Notes: a model not told the origin generated them from the letters alone. Counted from the first letter of the stretch, positions 17,573-26,341 are shown. The stretch: 64,000 bases of DNA from Polynucleobacter sp. SHI8 (GCF_027944005.1 NZ_AP027204.1:434001-498000), one strand, 5' to 3'. Made by a program: numbers and translations.

Positions 17573-18526
17573 GTGAAAGCTGCTGTTGTTCTGCAAAAAG
17601 ATCAGCCACCTGTCTTTGCAGATTTCAAAAATCCGCTACCTGATGCCAGTCAGAACCTGGTCCGTGTTCGAGCATCCTCCATTAGTCAAATTACCAAGGC
17701 ACGAGCTTCTGTAACCCATTACAGTTCAGACAATGAAGTACCGTTTATCCCAGGCTTTGATGGCGTAGGAACCTTAGAAGATGGCTCCACGGTCTATTTT
17801 TTGTTACCGCAAAATCCATTTGGAGCGATGGCTGAATATTGTGTTGTTGATACAAAGCATTGCGTAAAAATTTCGCAAACACTAAGTTCGGATATCCTCG
17901 CAGCAATGGCCATCCCAGGAATGTCTTCGTGGGCAGCATTGATTGATCAAGCCAAAATGGTTCCAGGGCAAACGGTGTTGATTAATGGTGCAAACGGTAT
18001 TTCTGGAAGATTAGCTATTCAAATTGCTAAGTATTTAGGCGCTGGAAAAATTATTGCCACAGCAAGACGATCCGAATTGTTTGATGAGATGATTGCTCTT
18101 GGAGCAGATGAATGTATTCAATTAACAGAAGAAACGGGCATTTTGGAGAACTCTTTGAAAGTTGTTTTTCAACAGGGTGTTCATATCTTGCTTGATTATT
18201 TATGGGGACCTAGTGCTCTTTCAATCATTCAAAGTTCAGCCAAACATAGTCCGCAGGGATTCAGTATGCAATTGGTTCAAATTGGATCAATTGGTGGGGC
18301 GACGATTCCATTTCCTGCATCAGCACTCAGGTCTAGCGGGCTTAAAGTCATGGGAAGTGGCTTAGGTAGTCTTTCTATCGCACAAATGTTAAGTGCAGTA
18401 TCCGACCTCATCAAACATGCACCTGAGGCTGGATTTCAGATCAAGACTGAAAAAATTCCGTTAAGTGAAGTTTCTCAGGTGTGGAATACAACAAGCTCTG
18501 ACGTTAGAACAGTACTAATGATTTGA
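17573..18526 (+). CDS. Medium-chain dehydrogenase/reductase (quinone-oxidoreductase-like), GTG start
   Basis: A 317-residue MDR-superfamily reductase of the zinc-free, quinone-oxidoreductase type. It has a GroES-like N-terminal domain with PFIPGFDGVG near residue 62 and an NADPH-binding loop INGANGISGRLAIQIAK near residue 139. No cysteine/histidine zinc set is seen. The start must be GTG 17573, because the overlapping ATG at 17571 is followed at once by TGA. AAAGGA lies 5 bases before the GTG. It probably reduces an activated double bond in the compound handled by the upstream Bug/YCII genes. That is inference. Confidence 0.85.
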   Translation: MKAAVVLQKDQPPVFADFKNPLPDASQNLVRVRASSISQITKARASVTHYSSDNEVPFIPGFDGVGTLEDGSTVYFLLPQNPFGAMAEYCVVDTKHCVKISQTLSSDILAAMAIPGMSSWAALIDQAKMVPGQTVLINGANGISGRLAIQIAKYLGAGKIIATARRSELFDEMIALGADECIQLTEETGILENSLKVVFQQGVHILLDYLWGPSALSIIQSSAKHSPQGFSMQLVQIGSIGGATIPFPASALRSSGLKVMGSGLGSLSIAQMLSAVSDLIKHAPEAGFQIKTEKIPLSEVSQVWNTTSSDVRTVLMI

Positions 18527-18637
18527 GTAGAGCAAATATTTGTTAGCTTTCTTGAATTTTATTTTCTAATACTTATAAAAAATAAAGATAAATTCCCATC
18601 GAATTCTTGACAGTAAACACCGGATATCAAATGCTTT

Positions 18638-18671
18638 TAGTCAGATAAAAATAATTTTTTTAATTTGACTA
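18638..18671. terminator. AT-rich inverted repeat between convergent genes, probable bidirectional terminator
   Basis: TAGTCA (18638-18643) and TGACTA (18666-18671) pair, and the inner A-rich and T-rich stretches (AAAATAA against TTTTTTTAA) extend the stem with mismatches. It lies between the convergent MDR (ends 18526) and SDR (ends 18681) genes, where a two-way terminator would be expected. Confidence 0.45.
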
Positions 18672-18680
18672 GAATAAACC

Positions 18681-19442
18681 TTATGCAGCTGACCAGCCGC
18701 CATCCAGCATCAATGCACTTCCCGTCATGAGGCTAGAAGCCGGGCTTGCCAAGAAAACAATTGCGCCCATGATTTCTTCGAGTTGACCAAGTCGTCCAAG
18801 AGCAATCTTTTCAATAACCCATTTTCTAAACGTTTCATCAGCAAACATTGGGGCGGTCATAGCAGTTTCAATAAAGGTTGGACAAATCGTATTTACACGA
18901 ATATTTGCCTCCCCAAGCTCCCAGGCTAAAGCTTTTGTCATACCCTCCAAAGCATGTTTACTTGCGCAATACAGAGTGCGTCTTGGACTACCTACCACAC
19001 CCATTTGAGAAGAGATGTTAATAATCGAACCGGGAAGTTTTGCCGCTAAAAGTTGCTGTGTTACTTGACGGGTGACGTAAAAAGCAGCCTTGATATTGAG
19101 ATCAAAAACAGCGTCGATATCCTCATTTTTAACATCAACAAGATGCTTTGGGCGATTCATGCCAGCATTGTTGACCAAAATCTGAAAGGGTTCAAGAGCG
19201 CCAAGTGCATCATCAACCGCGGCAGGATCCGTGACATCAAGTTGCACAATCTCGCTGGTAAAACCAGCGGATAGTAATTCCTTTTGCGAGGACTCAAGTG
19301 TGTCAAGAGATCTTGCAACCATCGTTACTTGTGCACCAGCTTGTGCTAAGGCAAGTGCGGCACAATAACCGATGCCACGACTGCCCCCTGTTACTAGTGC
19401 ACGCTGACCATCTACTCTAAAGTTAGGCGCTTGCATCGTCAT
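18681..19442 (-). CDS. Short-chain dehydrogenase/reductase coupled to the HisD-like gene
   Basis: A 253-residue classical SDR. TGGSRGIGY is the NAD(P) loop (residues 18-26), NNAGMN the structural motif, Ser in INISSQMG and YCASK the catalytic Ser-Tyr-Lys, and MTGSALMLDGGWS the usual C-terminal closure. Its ATG shares one base with the stop of the HisD-like gene (TAATG), so the two are translated together and probably act on one substrate, for example successive oxidations of a diol. HisD-type and SDR dehydrogenases also pair in dihydroxypropanesulfonate (HpsN/HpsO-P) oxidation, which is a possible but unproven reading. Confidence 0.9.
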   Translation of the reverse strand: MTMQAPNFRVDGQRALVTGGSRGIGYCAALALAQAGAQVTMVARSLDTLESSQKELLSAGFTSEIVQLDVTDPAAVDDALGALEPFQILVNNAGMNRPKHLVDVKNEDIDAVFDLNIKAAFYVTRQVTQQLLAAKLPGSIINISSQMGVVGSPRRTLYCASKHALEGMTKALAWELGEANIRVNTICPTFIETAMTAPMFADETFRKWVIEKIALGRLGQLEEIMGAIVFLASPASSLMTGSALMLDGGWSAA

Positions 19443-20758
19443 TATTTTGCTGCAACTGGTTCATACCAAGCGAGGTCCGGACGGTTGCCGTAGCGACGAA
19501 CACGAATATTCGCCTGCTCACCATGACCAGCAAAGTTTTCCATATGGCAAAGACGTGAGCAGTACTCACCCATTGTTGTACTTGCCTCATCGGTAAGAAC
19601 TCTTTGATAGGTACAGGTTTTGAGGAATTTTCCAACCCAAAGTCCACCTGTATAACGAGCATTACGATTGGTAGGTAAAGTGTGGTTCGTGCCAATCACC
19701 TTATCACCAAAGCTAACGTTCGTTCTTGGGCCTAGGAATAAGGCACCAAAATTCGTCATATTGTTAAGGAAGTAATCAGGATCCTTCGTCATGACTTGAA
19801 CGTGCTCAAAGGCTAACTCATCAGCCTTTTGTAGCATTTCTTCATACGTATCACAAACAATCACTTCACCATAGTCAGCCCAGCTTTGTTTAGCAATTGC
19901 TCCTGTTGGAATGATAGCTAATTGGCGATCAACTTCAGCAATCGTGTCTCTTGCAAGTTTTTCACTATTAGTGAGAAGAATCGCTGGAGATGTTGGTCCA
20001 TGCTCTGCTTGCCCCAAAAGATCGACAGCGCATAATTCGCCGTCAACAGACTCATCAGCAATCACTAAAGTTTCTGTTGGGCCTGCAAATAAATCGATAC
20101 CTACGCGACCATAGAGTTGGCGCTTTGCTTCTGCAACAAACATATTTCCAGGGCCAACGAGCATATCGACAGGAGCGATACTTTGTGTACCAACTCCCAT
20201 TGCAACAACCGCTTGAACACCACCTAAAACATAGATTTCATCAGCACCAGCCATCGACATGGCGGTAACAATCGCTGGGTGAGGTACACCTTGAAACGGA
20301 GGTGCAGTAGAAATAACACGTTTAACCCCAGCAACTTTAGCAGTCAGAACACTCATGTGCGCAGAGGCTAGAAGAGGATATTTACCACCAGGGATATAAC
20401 ATCCAACCGCATTGACTGGGATATGTTTGTGACCAAGAATGACGCCTGGGTAAGTTTCAACTTCGACATCTTTCATCGAGTCCCGTTGAATTTGTGCAAA
20501 GTTACGCACTTGTTTTTGGGCGAAGGTAATATCTTCGATTTCACGAGGGGAAAGTGATTTACGCGCTTTTTCAATTTCGGCCTGACTTAATCTGAAATCA
20601 GAAGGGTCCCAATTATCGAATTTTTTACTATATTCCCTGACTGCTTCGTCACCCCTTACTTCAACATCTTTAATGATGCCTTCAACAGTTTGGCGGACTT
20701 TAACGTCCTCGTCTAAACGAATTTGCACATCCTTACCACGTTTGAGATATTTGATCAT
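19442..20758 (-). CDS. Histidinol dehydrogenase-family dehydrogenase, catabolic (HpsN-like) context
   Basis: A 438-residue HisD-family NAD-dependent alcohol dehydrogenase. Zinc ligands match those of E. coli HisD: Gln250 and His253 in LLGQAEHG, Asp352 in FGDKV, and His412 in AGHGEQ. The base pair Glu318-His319 is in AFEHVQ, and His359 in TNHTLPT is also present. HisD oxidises an alcohol to the carboxylate in two steps. No other histidine biosynthesis gene is nearby, and the SDR overlap suggests a catabolic paralogue such as sulfopropanediol 3-dehydrogenase (HpsN). An upstream CGGAGC serves as the Shine-Dalgarno. Enzyme family certain; substrate uncertain. Confidence 0.88.
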   Translation of the reverse strand: MIKYLKRGKDVQIRLDEDVKVRQTVEGIIKDVEVRGDEAVREYSKKFDNWDPSDFRLSQAEIEKARKSLSPREIEDITFAQKQVRNFAQIQRDSMKDVEVETYPGVILGHKHIPVNAVGCYIPGGKYPLLASAHMSVLTAKVAGVKRVISTAPPFQGVPHPAIVTAMSMAGADEIYVLGGVQAVVAMGVGTQSIAPVDMLVGPGNMFVAEAKRQLYGRVGIDLFAGPTETLVIADESVDGELCAVDLLGQAEHGPTSPAILLTNSEKLARDTIAEVDRQLAIIPTGAIAKQSWADYGEVIVCDTYEEMLQKADELAFEHVQVMTKDPDYFLNNMTNFGALFLGPRTNVSFGDKVIGTNHTLPTNRNARYTGGLWVGKFLKTCTYQRVLTDEASTTMGEYCSRLCHMENFAGHGEQANIRVRRYGNRPDLAWYEPVAAK

Positions 20759-20882
20759 TTTTTGCTCCGGATAATTTATATATTTATGTGAATTATTAAA
20801 CTATATTGTAAATGGATATAAGAAAGCAGTTTGACTCAGTGATCTGATTAGCAAGTAAAACAGGGATTGTCATCTGAGCAAC

Positions 20883-21938
20883 TTAGGAACTTAATATTTT
20901 AAAACGTTTTAGGCAGTGATAGAGAGGTTCAGCTAAAAGTAAAATAGCAATGATTCGGCAAGCTTGTAAAGCAGTAACAATTGCTACACCAAGCTGCATT
21001 ACTTTAGCAGTAATTGCCATTTCTGCTATTCCTCCCGGGGCAGATGCCAAAACAATGGTTGCCATTGGAAGAGATATGAATTGACTAAGTCCAAAGCTGA
21101 CTAAAAAACACATCCCAACCATGAAAAATGTCCCTATTCCAACGCTGATTAACCAGCGTGGTGCAGTTCGAGTAAAAGCGGGATTGAACCGAACCCCTAG
21201 GCTAATGCCAATCAGTAATTGAGCTGCATTGGAGAGAATTGGAGGCACACCGGAAAGTTCAATTTCATTAGTTGCTAACACAATAGAAACTATTAAGGAA
21301 CCAATGAACCAAGCATTTGAGCGGCCCAAAATTTTCATGATGAGCCCGCCTATTCCAGTTAAAAGACCGAGAGAAAGTAGACCAATTAAGTCAAACTGGT
21401 GTGTATGGGAAGGAGTGTAGTCTAAGCCATGCCACCCAATCCACTGAACTATAAAGGGCACAGAGATGGTAACGATGAAGACTCGCAAACTGTGTGCTGA
21501 TGCAACTAAATCTGTCCTAGCATGTTCTCTTTCGGCCAATAAAGTCATTTCTGATGCACCGCCAATTAAACTAGCGAAGTAAGTGGTTTTTCGATCTAGA
21601 TCGGGAATTCTCGGAGAGTTGTACCTATATAACCAAAGACCATACCCATAACCAACAGTCAATGACCAAATGATAATAATTGCGACCATCCACCATAAAC
21701 TCACCACTAAAGCACTGACTTGTGGAGTGAAATAAAGCCCTAAAGCTGTGCCTATGATCCATTGAGCAGAGTTACGAAAGGGAGTCCAACTAAGAGTTCT
21801 TAGACCTGAGATGGAAAGGATTGCGGTAATTATTAATGGACCTATCATCCATGGGAGGGGAGTATGTAAGGATTCACAAATAAGTGCAGCAATCAATGCA
21901 ACAAGGATAGTGAAAAAGATACGTAATATTGAAATCAT
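20883..21938 (-). CDS. AbrB-family integral membrane protein (duplicated AbrB domain)
   Basis: About 351 residues with ten or so hydrophobic helices arranged as two related halves, each with a P-x-x-x-G-P or P-x-x-L-S-N type motif (LPWMIGPLIITAIL; GGIAEMAITAKVMQLG near the end). This matches the Gneg AbrB duplication family, putative membrane transporters or regulators once misnamed ammonia monooxygenases. I chose ATG 21938. An in-frame GTG at 21968 is possible and would add 10 residues. A short frame starting at ATG 21970 ends in TGA sharing its A with the 21938 ATG, so reinitiation is possible. The gene stands alone between the HisD operon and the amidohydrolase. Function unproven. Confidence 0.8.
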   Translation of the reverse strand: MISILRIFFTILVALIAALICESLHTPLPWMIGPLIITAILSISGLRTLSWTPFRNSAQWIIGTALGLYFTPQVSALVVSLWWMVAIIIIWSLTVGYGYGLWLYRYNSPRIPDLDRKTTYFASLIGGASEMTLLAEREHARTDLVASAHSLRVFIVTISVPFIVQWIGWHGLDYTPSHTHQFDLIGLLSLGLLTGIGGLIMKILGRSNAWFIGSLIVSIVLATNEIELSGVPPILSNAAQLLIGISLGVRFNPAFTRTAPRWLISVGIGTFFMVGMCFLVSFGLSQFISLPMATIVLASAPGGIAEMAITAKVMQLGVAIVTALQACRIIAILLLAEPLYHCLKRFKILSS

Positions 21939-22071
21939 CAATGGCTTAAAAAACGTTCCCCATAGCACATAATTTTAAGTTGAAGATAGAACTATTTCCC
22001 ATCATTAATTACTTGAAATCTAGTTGTCAAAAGAAATTACTTATTAATCTATTTCTTCTTACTCCTAATCA

Positions 22072-22950
22072 TTAAAATCCATAAAGATAGGTAGGGTTGT
22101 CAACCATAATTTTTTGTAAGCTGCTAGGGTTTTCAATCCATTGTGCAATTTGATTGACTAATTCACCATCGTCTGGCATCGGAGTGCCAGGTGCCATATT
22201 GACATGTGGCCAATCAAAACCCCAGACCAATTGATCTGGTACTGCTTCCACAAGAGCTTGGGCAAAAGGTATGATATCTCGATACTGGAGAGGATCCTTA
22301 GAGGTTCTATAAGGGGCAGAAAACTTGGACCATCCTTTACCGGTTTTTAAGAAGGCAATTAAGCTTTGAAAGCCCTTTTCCTCAACACCTTTTTCAATCA
22401 CTGGTCGACCCATATGATCAATCACTACATCAATAGGAAAGTCGGCAAAGGTTTCAGTTAAGTTCGGAAACTTTTCTACATCAAGAAGAAATTGTGTATG
22501 CCAATTATATTGTTTGACTCGCTGAGCTAATTTTTTTGCGGCGTCAAGTGATAAGCCGATTTGATTCACCAAGTTGCAGCGAAACCCCCTGACTCCACCA
22601 AGATGAAGGCGCTCAAGTTCTTTGTCGGTAATGGATTCATCAACAAGACCAATCGCCCTAAACCGATCTGGAGCACTAGCGATAACATCTAAGGCAAGAG
22701 AATTATCAAGGCCATATACATTGGCATGAACAATCACTGCTCGCTCAATACCAATCGTATCGATCACTTTTAAATAATCAGCAATCAAAACGGAAGGAGG
22801 CAGATATGCAGGATTTTTAATTAAAGGATATTTAATAGGATCATCAAATAGATGGCAGTGACAATCCGTAGCGTTCTTGGGTAAGACTATGTTGGGCTTT
22901 GTTGTATCTTTATGTGGTTGTGGATTTTGAAAAACAGAGGTGTTAGACAT
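22072..22950 (-). CDS. Amidohydrolase_2-type metal hydrolase (2-pyrone-4,6-dicarboxylate lactonase-like)
   Basis: A 292-residue TIM-barrel hydrolase of the amidohydrolase-2 family. ATDCHCHLFDDP near residue 28 is the HxH-type metal motif; VIVHANVYG and VIDHMGRP supply further conserved His residues, and LVWGFDWPHVN gives the terminal Asp. This pattern is found in 2-pyrone-4,6-dicarboxylate hydrolases and related lactonases or decarboxylases. A Bug gene begins 28 bases beyond, upstream on the same strand (22998-23969), so the pair probably imports and hydrolyses one carboxylated lactone-like compound. Confidence 0.87.
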   Translation of the reverse strand: MSNTSVFQNPQPHKDTTKPNIVLPKNATDCHCHLFDDPIKYPLIKNPAYLPPSVLIADYLKVIDTIGIERAVIVHANVYGLDNSLALDVIASAPDRFRAIGLVDESITDKELERLHLGGVRGFRCNLVNQIGLSLDAAKKLAQRVKQYNWHTQFLLDVEKFPNLTETFADFPIDVVIDHMGRPVIEKGVEEKGFQSLIAFLKTGKGWSKFSAPYRTSKDPLQYRDIIPFAQALVEAVPDQLVWGFDWPHVNMAPGTPMPDDGELVNQIAQWIENPSSLQKIMVDNPTYLYGF

Positions 22951-22997
22951 GGAAGTAATCTTTTTTAATGATGAGAGAAGATGGAAATTTTTGAAAA

Positions 22998-23969
22998 TTA
23001 TTCAGCTTTAATCCCCGTAATTTTGATTACGTTAGCCCAATGAGCAGTATCTTTTTTTAATAAGGCAGCTAGAACTTCTGCAGATCCAGGATCAGGATCA
23101 TAAGCTAGTGCAATTAATTGTTGTTTGATTTCGGGACTATTTAAGCATTGTATAAAGGCTTGGTTAAGACGTAGCGCAATATTTTTGGGTAACCCCGCAG
23201 GGCCAAAAAGACCATACCATGTATTCAGTTCATAACCTGGTATGGTTTCTGAAATACTAGCAACAGAGGACAGAACTGGAGTTCGTTTTAATGTTGTCGT
23301 TCCTAGTGGAACTAACTTTCCCGCTTGTATTTGGGCAAGTACTGTTGAGGTATTCGTAATCAATATATCGACTTCGTTGGCAAGAACGGCAGATACTGCA
23401 GGACCCCCACCTTTATAGGGAATGTGTGAATACTGAGTCCCAGTTGCAAGACCAAGCACTTCCATACCCAAGTGAGGAGTACTGCCTATTCCAGCAGAAG
23501 AGTAATTGATTTTTTTTGGATCTTCTTTTGCAACTGCAATTAATCCTGAAATATTTTTGGCTCTAAATTTTGGGTTTGCAACGAGAACACTGGGAGTGTT
23601 GACCATCATTGCTATCGGAGTTAAATCTTTAATAGGATCAAAGTTAAGTTGTGTGTATAGCGCGCTACTGATGGGCAAAGAACTATTACCTAAGAGTAAG
23701 GTATATCCATCTGGTGAGGATTTAGCAACATAATCAGCGCCAATATTTCCATTAGCTCCTGGCTTATTATCTAAGATGATGGTTTGGCCCAATAACTCAG
23801 ATAGTTTTTTGCTTAAGGGGCGCATTAAAACATCAGCACCGCCACCAGGTGGAAATGGAATAACAATTTTAATTGGCTTTGATGGATATTCTTGAGCGAA
23901 TGAAATGTGGGTTGTACAAAATACAAGATGAGTTAATACGAGAATACACTTCGCCAATGAGCTTTTCAT
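22998..23969 (-). CDS. Bug/TctC-family periplasmic solute-binding protein
   Basis: A 323-residue Bug protein. The open frame continues upstream to 24068, but ATG 23969 is preferred. TGGAGA precedes it, and it opens directly into a Sec leader (KCILVLTHLVFCTTHISFAQ) with mature start EYPSKPIKIVIP. The loop IPFPPGGGADVLMR, SSPDGYT and HIPYKGGGPAVSAVLA are canonical. It is followed by the amidohydrolase gene 47 bases downstream. Confidence 0.92.
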   Translation of the reverse strand: MKSSLAKCILVLTHLVFCTTHISFAQEYPSKPIKIVIPFPPGGGADVLMRPLSKKLSELLGQTIILDNKPGANGNIGADYVAKSSPDGYTLLLGNSSLPISSALYTQLNFDPIKDLTPIAMMVNTPSVLVANPKFRAKNISGLIAVAKEDPKKINYSSAGIGSTPHLGMEVLGLATGTQYSHIPYKGGGPAVSAVLANEVDILITNTSTVLAQIQAGKLVPLGTTTLKRTPVLSSVASISETIPGYELNTWYGLFGPAGLPKNIALRLNQAFIQCLNSPEIKQQLIALAYDPDPGSAEVLAALLKKDTAHWANVIKITGIKAE

Positions 23970-24342
23970 TGTGTCTCCATTTGTTTTTTTATGTCTTATA
24001 TTAACAAAATATTTGAAGAATGATAAAACTTTATTTGATACTTTTCGGATAGTTCTAATTTGTGTCAAAATAAATCAAGTTTTTTAATCATGGCATTAAA
24101 TTTTTACGACTTGTTCCTGCCAGAATCCATCTTTTTAGATATTGTGGCAGCTGCTAAATGTTTAATAAATCATTCTATTTAACAAAATGTAGAGAGTAAA
24201 CTCAACTTTATTGAACCTACCTTGATGCAGTGATAAGATAATAAAACAATATCGACCCATATTAAGAGTACATAAATTCGATATTTCCTTTACGTTGCAC
24301 AATAATATGGGTTTTACTAATTAATAATTTTGAGACCATTAA
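23970..24342. promoter_or_regulatory. Divergent intergenic region, 373 bases, with a long-spaced perfect inverted repeat
   Basis: The longest gene-free stretch of the window, between a leftward Bug gene and the rightward AtzH-like gene. A perfect 10-base inverted repeat, ACCCATATTA (24255-24264) and TAATATGGGT (24303-24312), has arm centres 48 bases apart. It lies 30 bases before the AtzH-like start, as expected for a regulator-binding dyad or a leader stem. A TTGCAC element at 24295 could be a -35 hexamer, but no good -10 box is spaced from it. A 30-codon ATG frame at 24090-24182 is not convincing as a gene. Confidence 0.4.
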
Positions 24343-24726
24343 ATGCAAATTAATCTTCCAAGCGTACATGCTGAAGTACAAGCCCTTTTTGATCAATATG
24401 AAGATGCCTTGATTCACAATAAGATTGATATTTTGGATAATTCATTTTGGAATAATCCATTAGTGATTCGTTATGGCATGAATGAAAATTTATATGGATT
24501 TGACGAGATAGCTGCCTTTCGCGCCGCAAGGCCTTCGAAAGGCTTGTTAAGAAGCATCAGTAGAACGGTCATCACTACTTTTGGCAATGATCTAGCAACA
24601 GCTAATACCTTATTTGAAAGAGATACTGTTCCAGGAAAAATGGGGCGTCAATCTCAGACTTGGGTTAGAACACCGGAAGGTTGGAGAATAGTTTCCGCTC
24701 ATGTTAGTTTGATAGATAAAGTATAA
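24343..24726 (+). CDS. AtzH/HpxZ-like (DUF3225) protein
   Basis: A 127-residue NTF2-like protein of the AtzH/HpxZ family. The family signature is clear: FWNNPLVIRYGMNENLYG, the IAAFRAARP segment, RTVITTFGNDLATAN and QTWVRTPEGWRIVSAHVS. Relatives sit next to amidases in oxalurate (Hpx) and cyanuric acid (Atz) degradation, and AtzH has been described as acting on 1,3-dicarboxyurea. No AtzE-type amidase is in this window. Its presence 0.5 kb from a cyanuric acid hydrolase/barbiturase-family gene strengthens the idea of a ureide- or heterocycle-degrading locus. It starts a two-gene unit with the VOC gene 13 bases downstream. Confidence 0.87.
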   Translation: MQINLPSVHAEVQALFDQYEDALIHNKIDILDNSFWNNPLVIRYGMNENLYGFDEIAAFRAARPSKGLLRSISRTVITTFGNDLATANTLFERDTVPGKMGRQSQTWVRTPEGWRIVSAHVSLIDKV

Positions 24727-24739
24727 ATAAAAGGAATTT

Positions 24740-25219
24740 ATGATTACGAACGGCTTGTTTCACATCGCGGTTAAAACAAACAACTTAGAGGCAACTAAAG
24801 AGTTCTATATCAAGGTGTTAGGATTGATTGATATTTATCGCCCTGACTTTGGATTCCCTGGAGCATGGCTTGCAGCCCCGATCCCGGGTGGACAAGCCAT
24901 ACTTCATTGTTATGCTGGTGGACCAGCGTTGGGCGCCGATGGTAAAACGGAGTTAGGCACCGCTGCAATTGACCACATTTCATTTTCTTGTTCTGGGTAT
25001 CATGAGTATCGTCAAAAATTTATCGAAATGAAATTACCTTATCGTGAATTTTTAGTACCCAACACGACCATTTGGCAGCTGTTTATTTATGATCCAAGTG
25101 GCGTCCAACTCGAATTAACCTTTGAAGGAAAAATTGAGAAGGGGCCGCTACCCGATATGTCAGATGGTAAGCGCTATATTGCTGGTTCGAGTTTCTTTGA
25201 CCCTAAAGTCTACAAATAA
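24740..25219 (+). CDS. VOC superfamily protein (extradiol-dioxygenase/glyoxalase type)
   Basis: A 159-residue VOC protein. The metal triad is plausible: His8 (GLFHIAVKTNN), His79 (AIDHISFSC) and Glu125 (GVQLELTFEG), the His-His-Glu pattern of metal-dependent members. It could be a lyase, isomerase or dioxygenase; sequence alone does not settle it. AAAGGAA precedes the ATG. It is cotranscribed with the AtzH-like gene and convergent with the ring-opening amidohydrolase, with only 9 bases between the two stops. Confidence 0.87.
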   Translation: MITNGLFHIAVKTNNLEATKEFYIKVLGLIDIYRPDFGFPGAWLAAPIPGGQAILHCYAGGPALGADGKTELGTAAIDHISFSCSGYHEYRQKFIEMKLPYREFLVPNTTIWQLFIYDPSGVQLELTFEGKIEKGPLPDMSDGKRYIAGSSFFDPKVYK

Positions 25220-25228
25220 AAAGACTTT

Positions 25229-26323
25229 TTAATTACCAAGGTCAACAATCGCAATCACAGGTCCCCCACCTCGTGGTCCTTGGTGCATAGCGTCAACCGA
25301 TACAAATACAGCAGGATCACCAATCGCTGCAGCTGCAACTCCGCCAACAGCTGCTTTTGAGTGGCGATGATGGTGAACATCGGAGTCGTCTAACATAATT
25401 TGCCGGCGACCACGAAGTTTACCTGTTTGATCCGCTTCACATTTAATAAAGCAATTAACCAATTTGCCGTTTAAGTCACTTGCTCTAGGACGGTCAGGTA
25501 AAGTTAACCCCGCAGATCGGATAGCATCATAGATTCCATCGATATCAATGGCGTCACGCATAATGCCATGGCCGATGCTGAAACGTCCACCAGCTCCTAC
25601 TTTATTTCCAAGTAGAACTATTTGAGCGAAATCTAATTCAACTCCAGAAGAGCATGATGATACGGATGAAAATAAGTCATGATTCTCACAGATATCTTCT
25701 TCCGTTGGCATGGAGATTTCGCCAAGAGCTACAGCAATTCCTAAAGCAGTCGTGCCGTTAGAAACTCCCATTGAATCATGAACTTCACAGGCTAGTGTCT
25801 TACCACGTGATTTGGCGTCAAGGACAGACTCAATGGTGAGAAGTGGTGTTTTAGTTTGTACATAGTGAACATCTTTAGGATCATCAATCCCAGCAATTTT
25901 CATCGCTAGAAGCACCCCTTGGCGAACTTTTTCTACCATCGACAATCGACCAATATCTTCGGGATAAATACGTGGACTTAAAGCAGTTCCAATAACAAGA
26001 CGGCTTTCTTTTGAATTTGAAGAGTCAGCTACTTTTGCAAAAATAGTGGCATGCGGTGTAATGACCCCATCACACCCCCCAGACCAAACCATAGGAATTT
26101 GGCGTATCTGTTCTTCAGTTCGTGTACCGTGTTTTAATAAAACCGCCCGAAAAGCTTGATCAGATAAGATTCTCGTAAAGTCATTAACGCCGCCATTTCC
26201 TTCGGTTTTTCCTATAACGGCAATGATGTCGTCCGCCTTAAATCTTCCAGACTCAAGATGATGATGAAGCCCAGAGGCATCAGAAACGCTTTTAATTTCT
26301 ACTTTAACAACATCAATTGCCAT
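25229..26323 (-). CDS. Ring-opening amidohydrolase of the cyanuric acid hydrolase/barbiturase family
   Basis: A 364-residue enzyme, the normal length of the AtzD/TrzD/Bar family, which hydrolyses cyclic imide rings (cyanuric acid or barbituric acid). It shows the three-fold repeat with three Ser-Lys pairs: Lys39 (IGKTEGNGG) with Ser81 (WSGGCDG), Lys158 (VQTKTP) with Ser226 (SCSSGVE), and Lys294 (CFIKCEAD) with Ser322 (HRHSKAAVGG). The C-terminal HQGPRGGGP segment is also conserved. It is the last gene of a leftward operon, after the FAD and iron-sulfur subunits of a molybdenum hydroxylase and an ABC importer. That context favours a barbiturase-like role after ring hydroxylation, but cyanuric acid or another azine ring is possible. 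GGGAA precedes the ATG. Confidence 0.95.
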   Translation of the reverse strand: MAIDVVKVEIKSVSDASGLHHHLESGRFKADDIIAVIGKTEGNGGVNDFTRILSDQAFRAVLLKHGTRTEEQIRQIPMVWSGGCDGVITPHATIFAKVADSSNSKESRLVIGTALSPRIYPEDIGRLSMVEKVRQGVLLAMKIAGIDDPKDVHYVQTKTPLLTIESVLDAKSRGKTLACEVHDSMGVSNGTTALGIAVALGEISMPTEEDICENHDLFSSVSSCSSGVELDFAQIVLLGNKVGAGGRFSIGHGIMRDAIDIDGIYDAIRSAGLTLPDRPRASDLNGKLVNCFIKCEADQTGKLRGRRQIMLDDSDVHHHRHSKAAVGGVAAAAIGDPAVFVSVDAMHQGPRGGGPVIAIVDLGN

Positions 26324-26341
26324 AGTAATTCCCGGTTAAGT

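Noticed and set aside
19442..20758. Histidine biosynthesis gene hisD
   Set aside because: The family is right, but no other his gene is near, and it is coupled to an SDR in a catabolic setting, so I do not give it the biosynthetic name.
24090..24182. A 30-codon ATG frame in the 373-base intergenic gap, with a faint likeness to the start of a PTS IIA-type protein
   Set aside because: It has no Shine-Dalgarno, is very short, and the likeness covers under 20 residues. I cannot tell it from chance.
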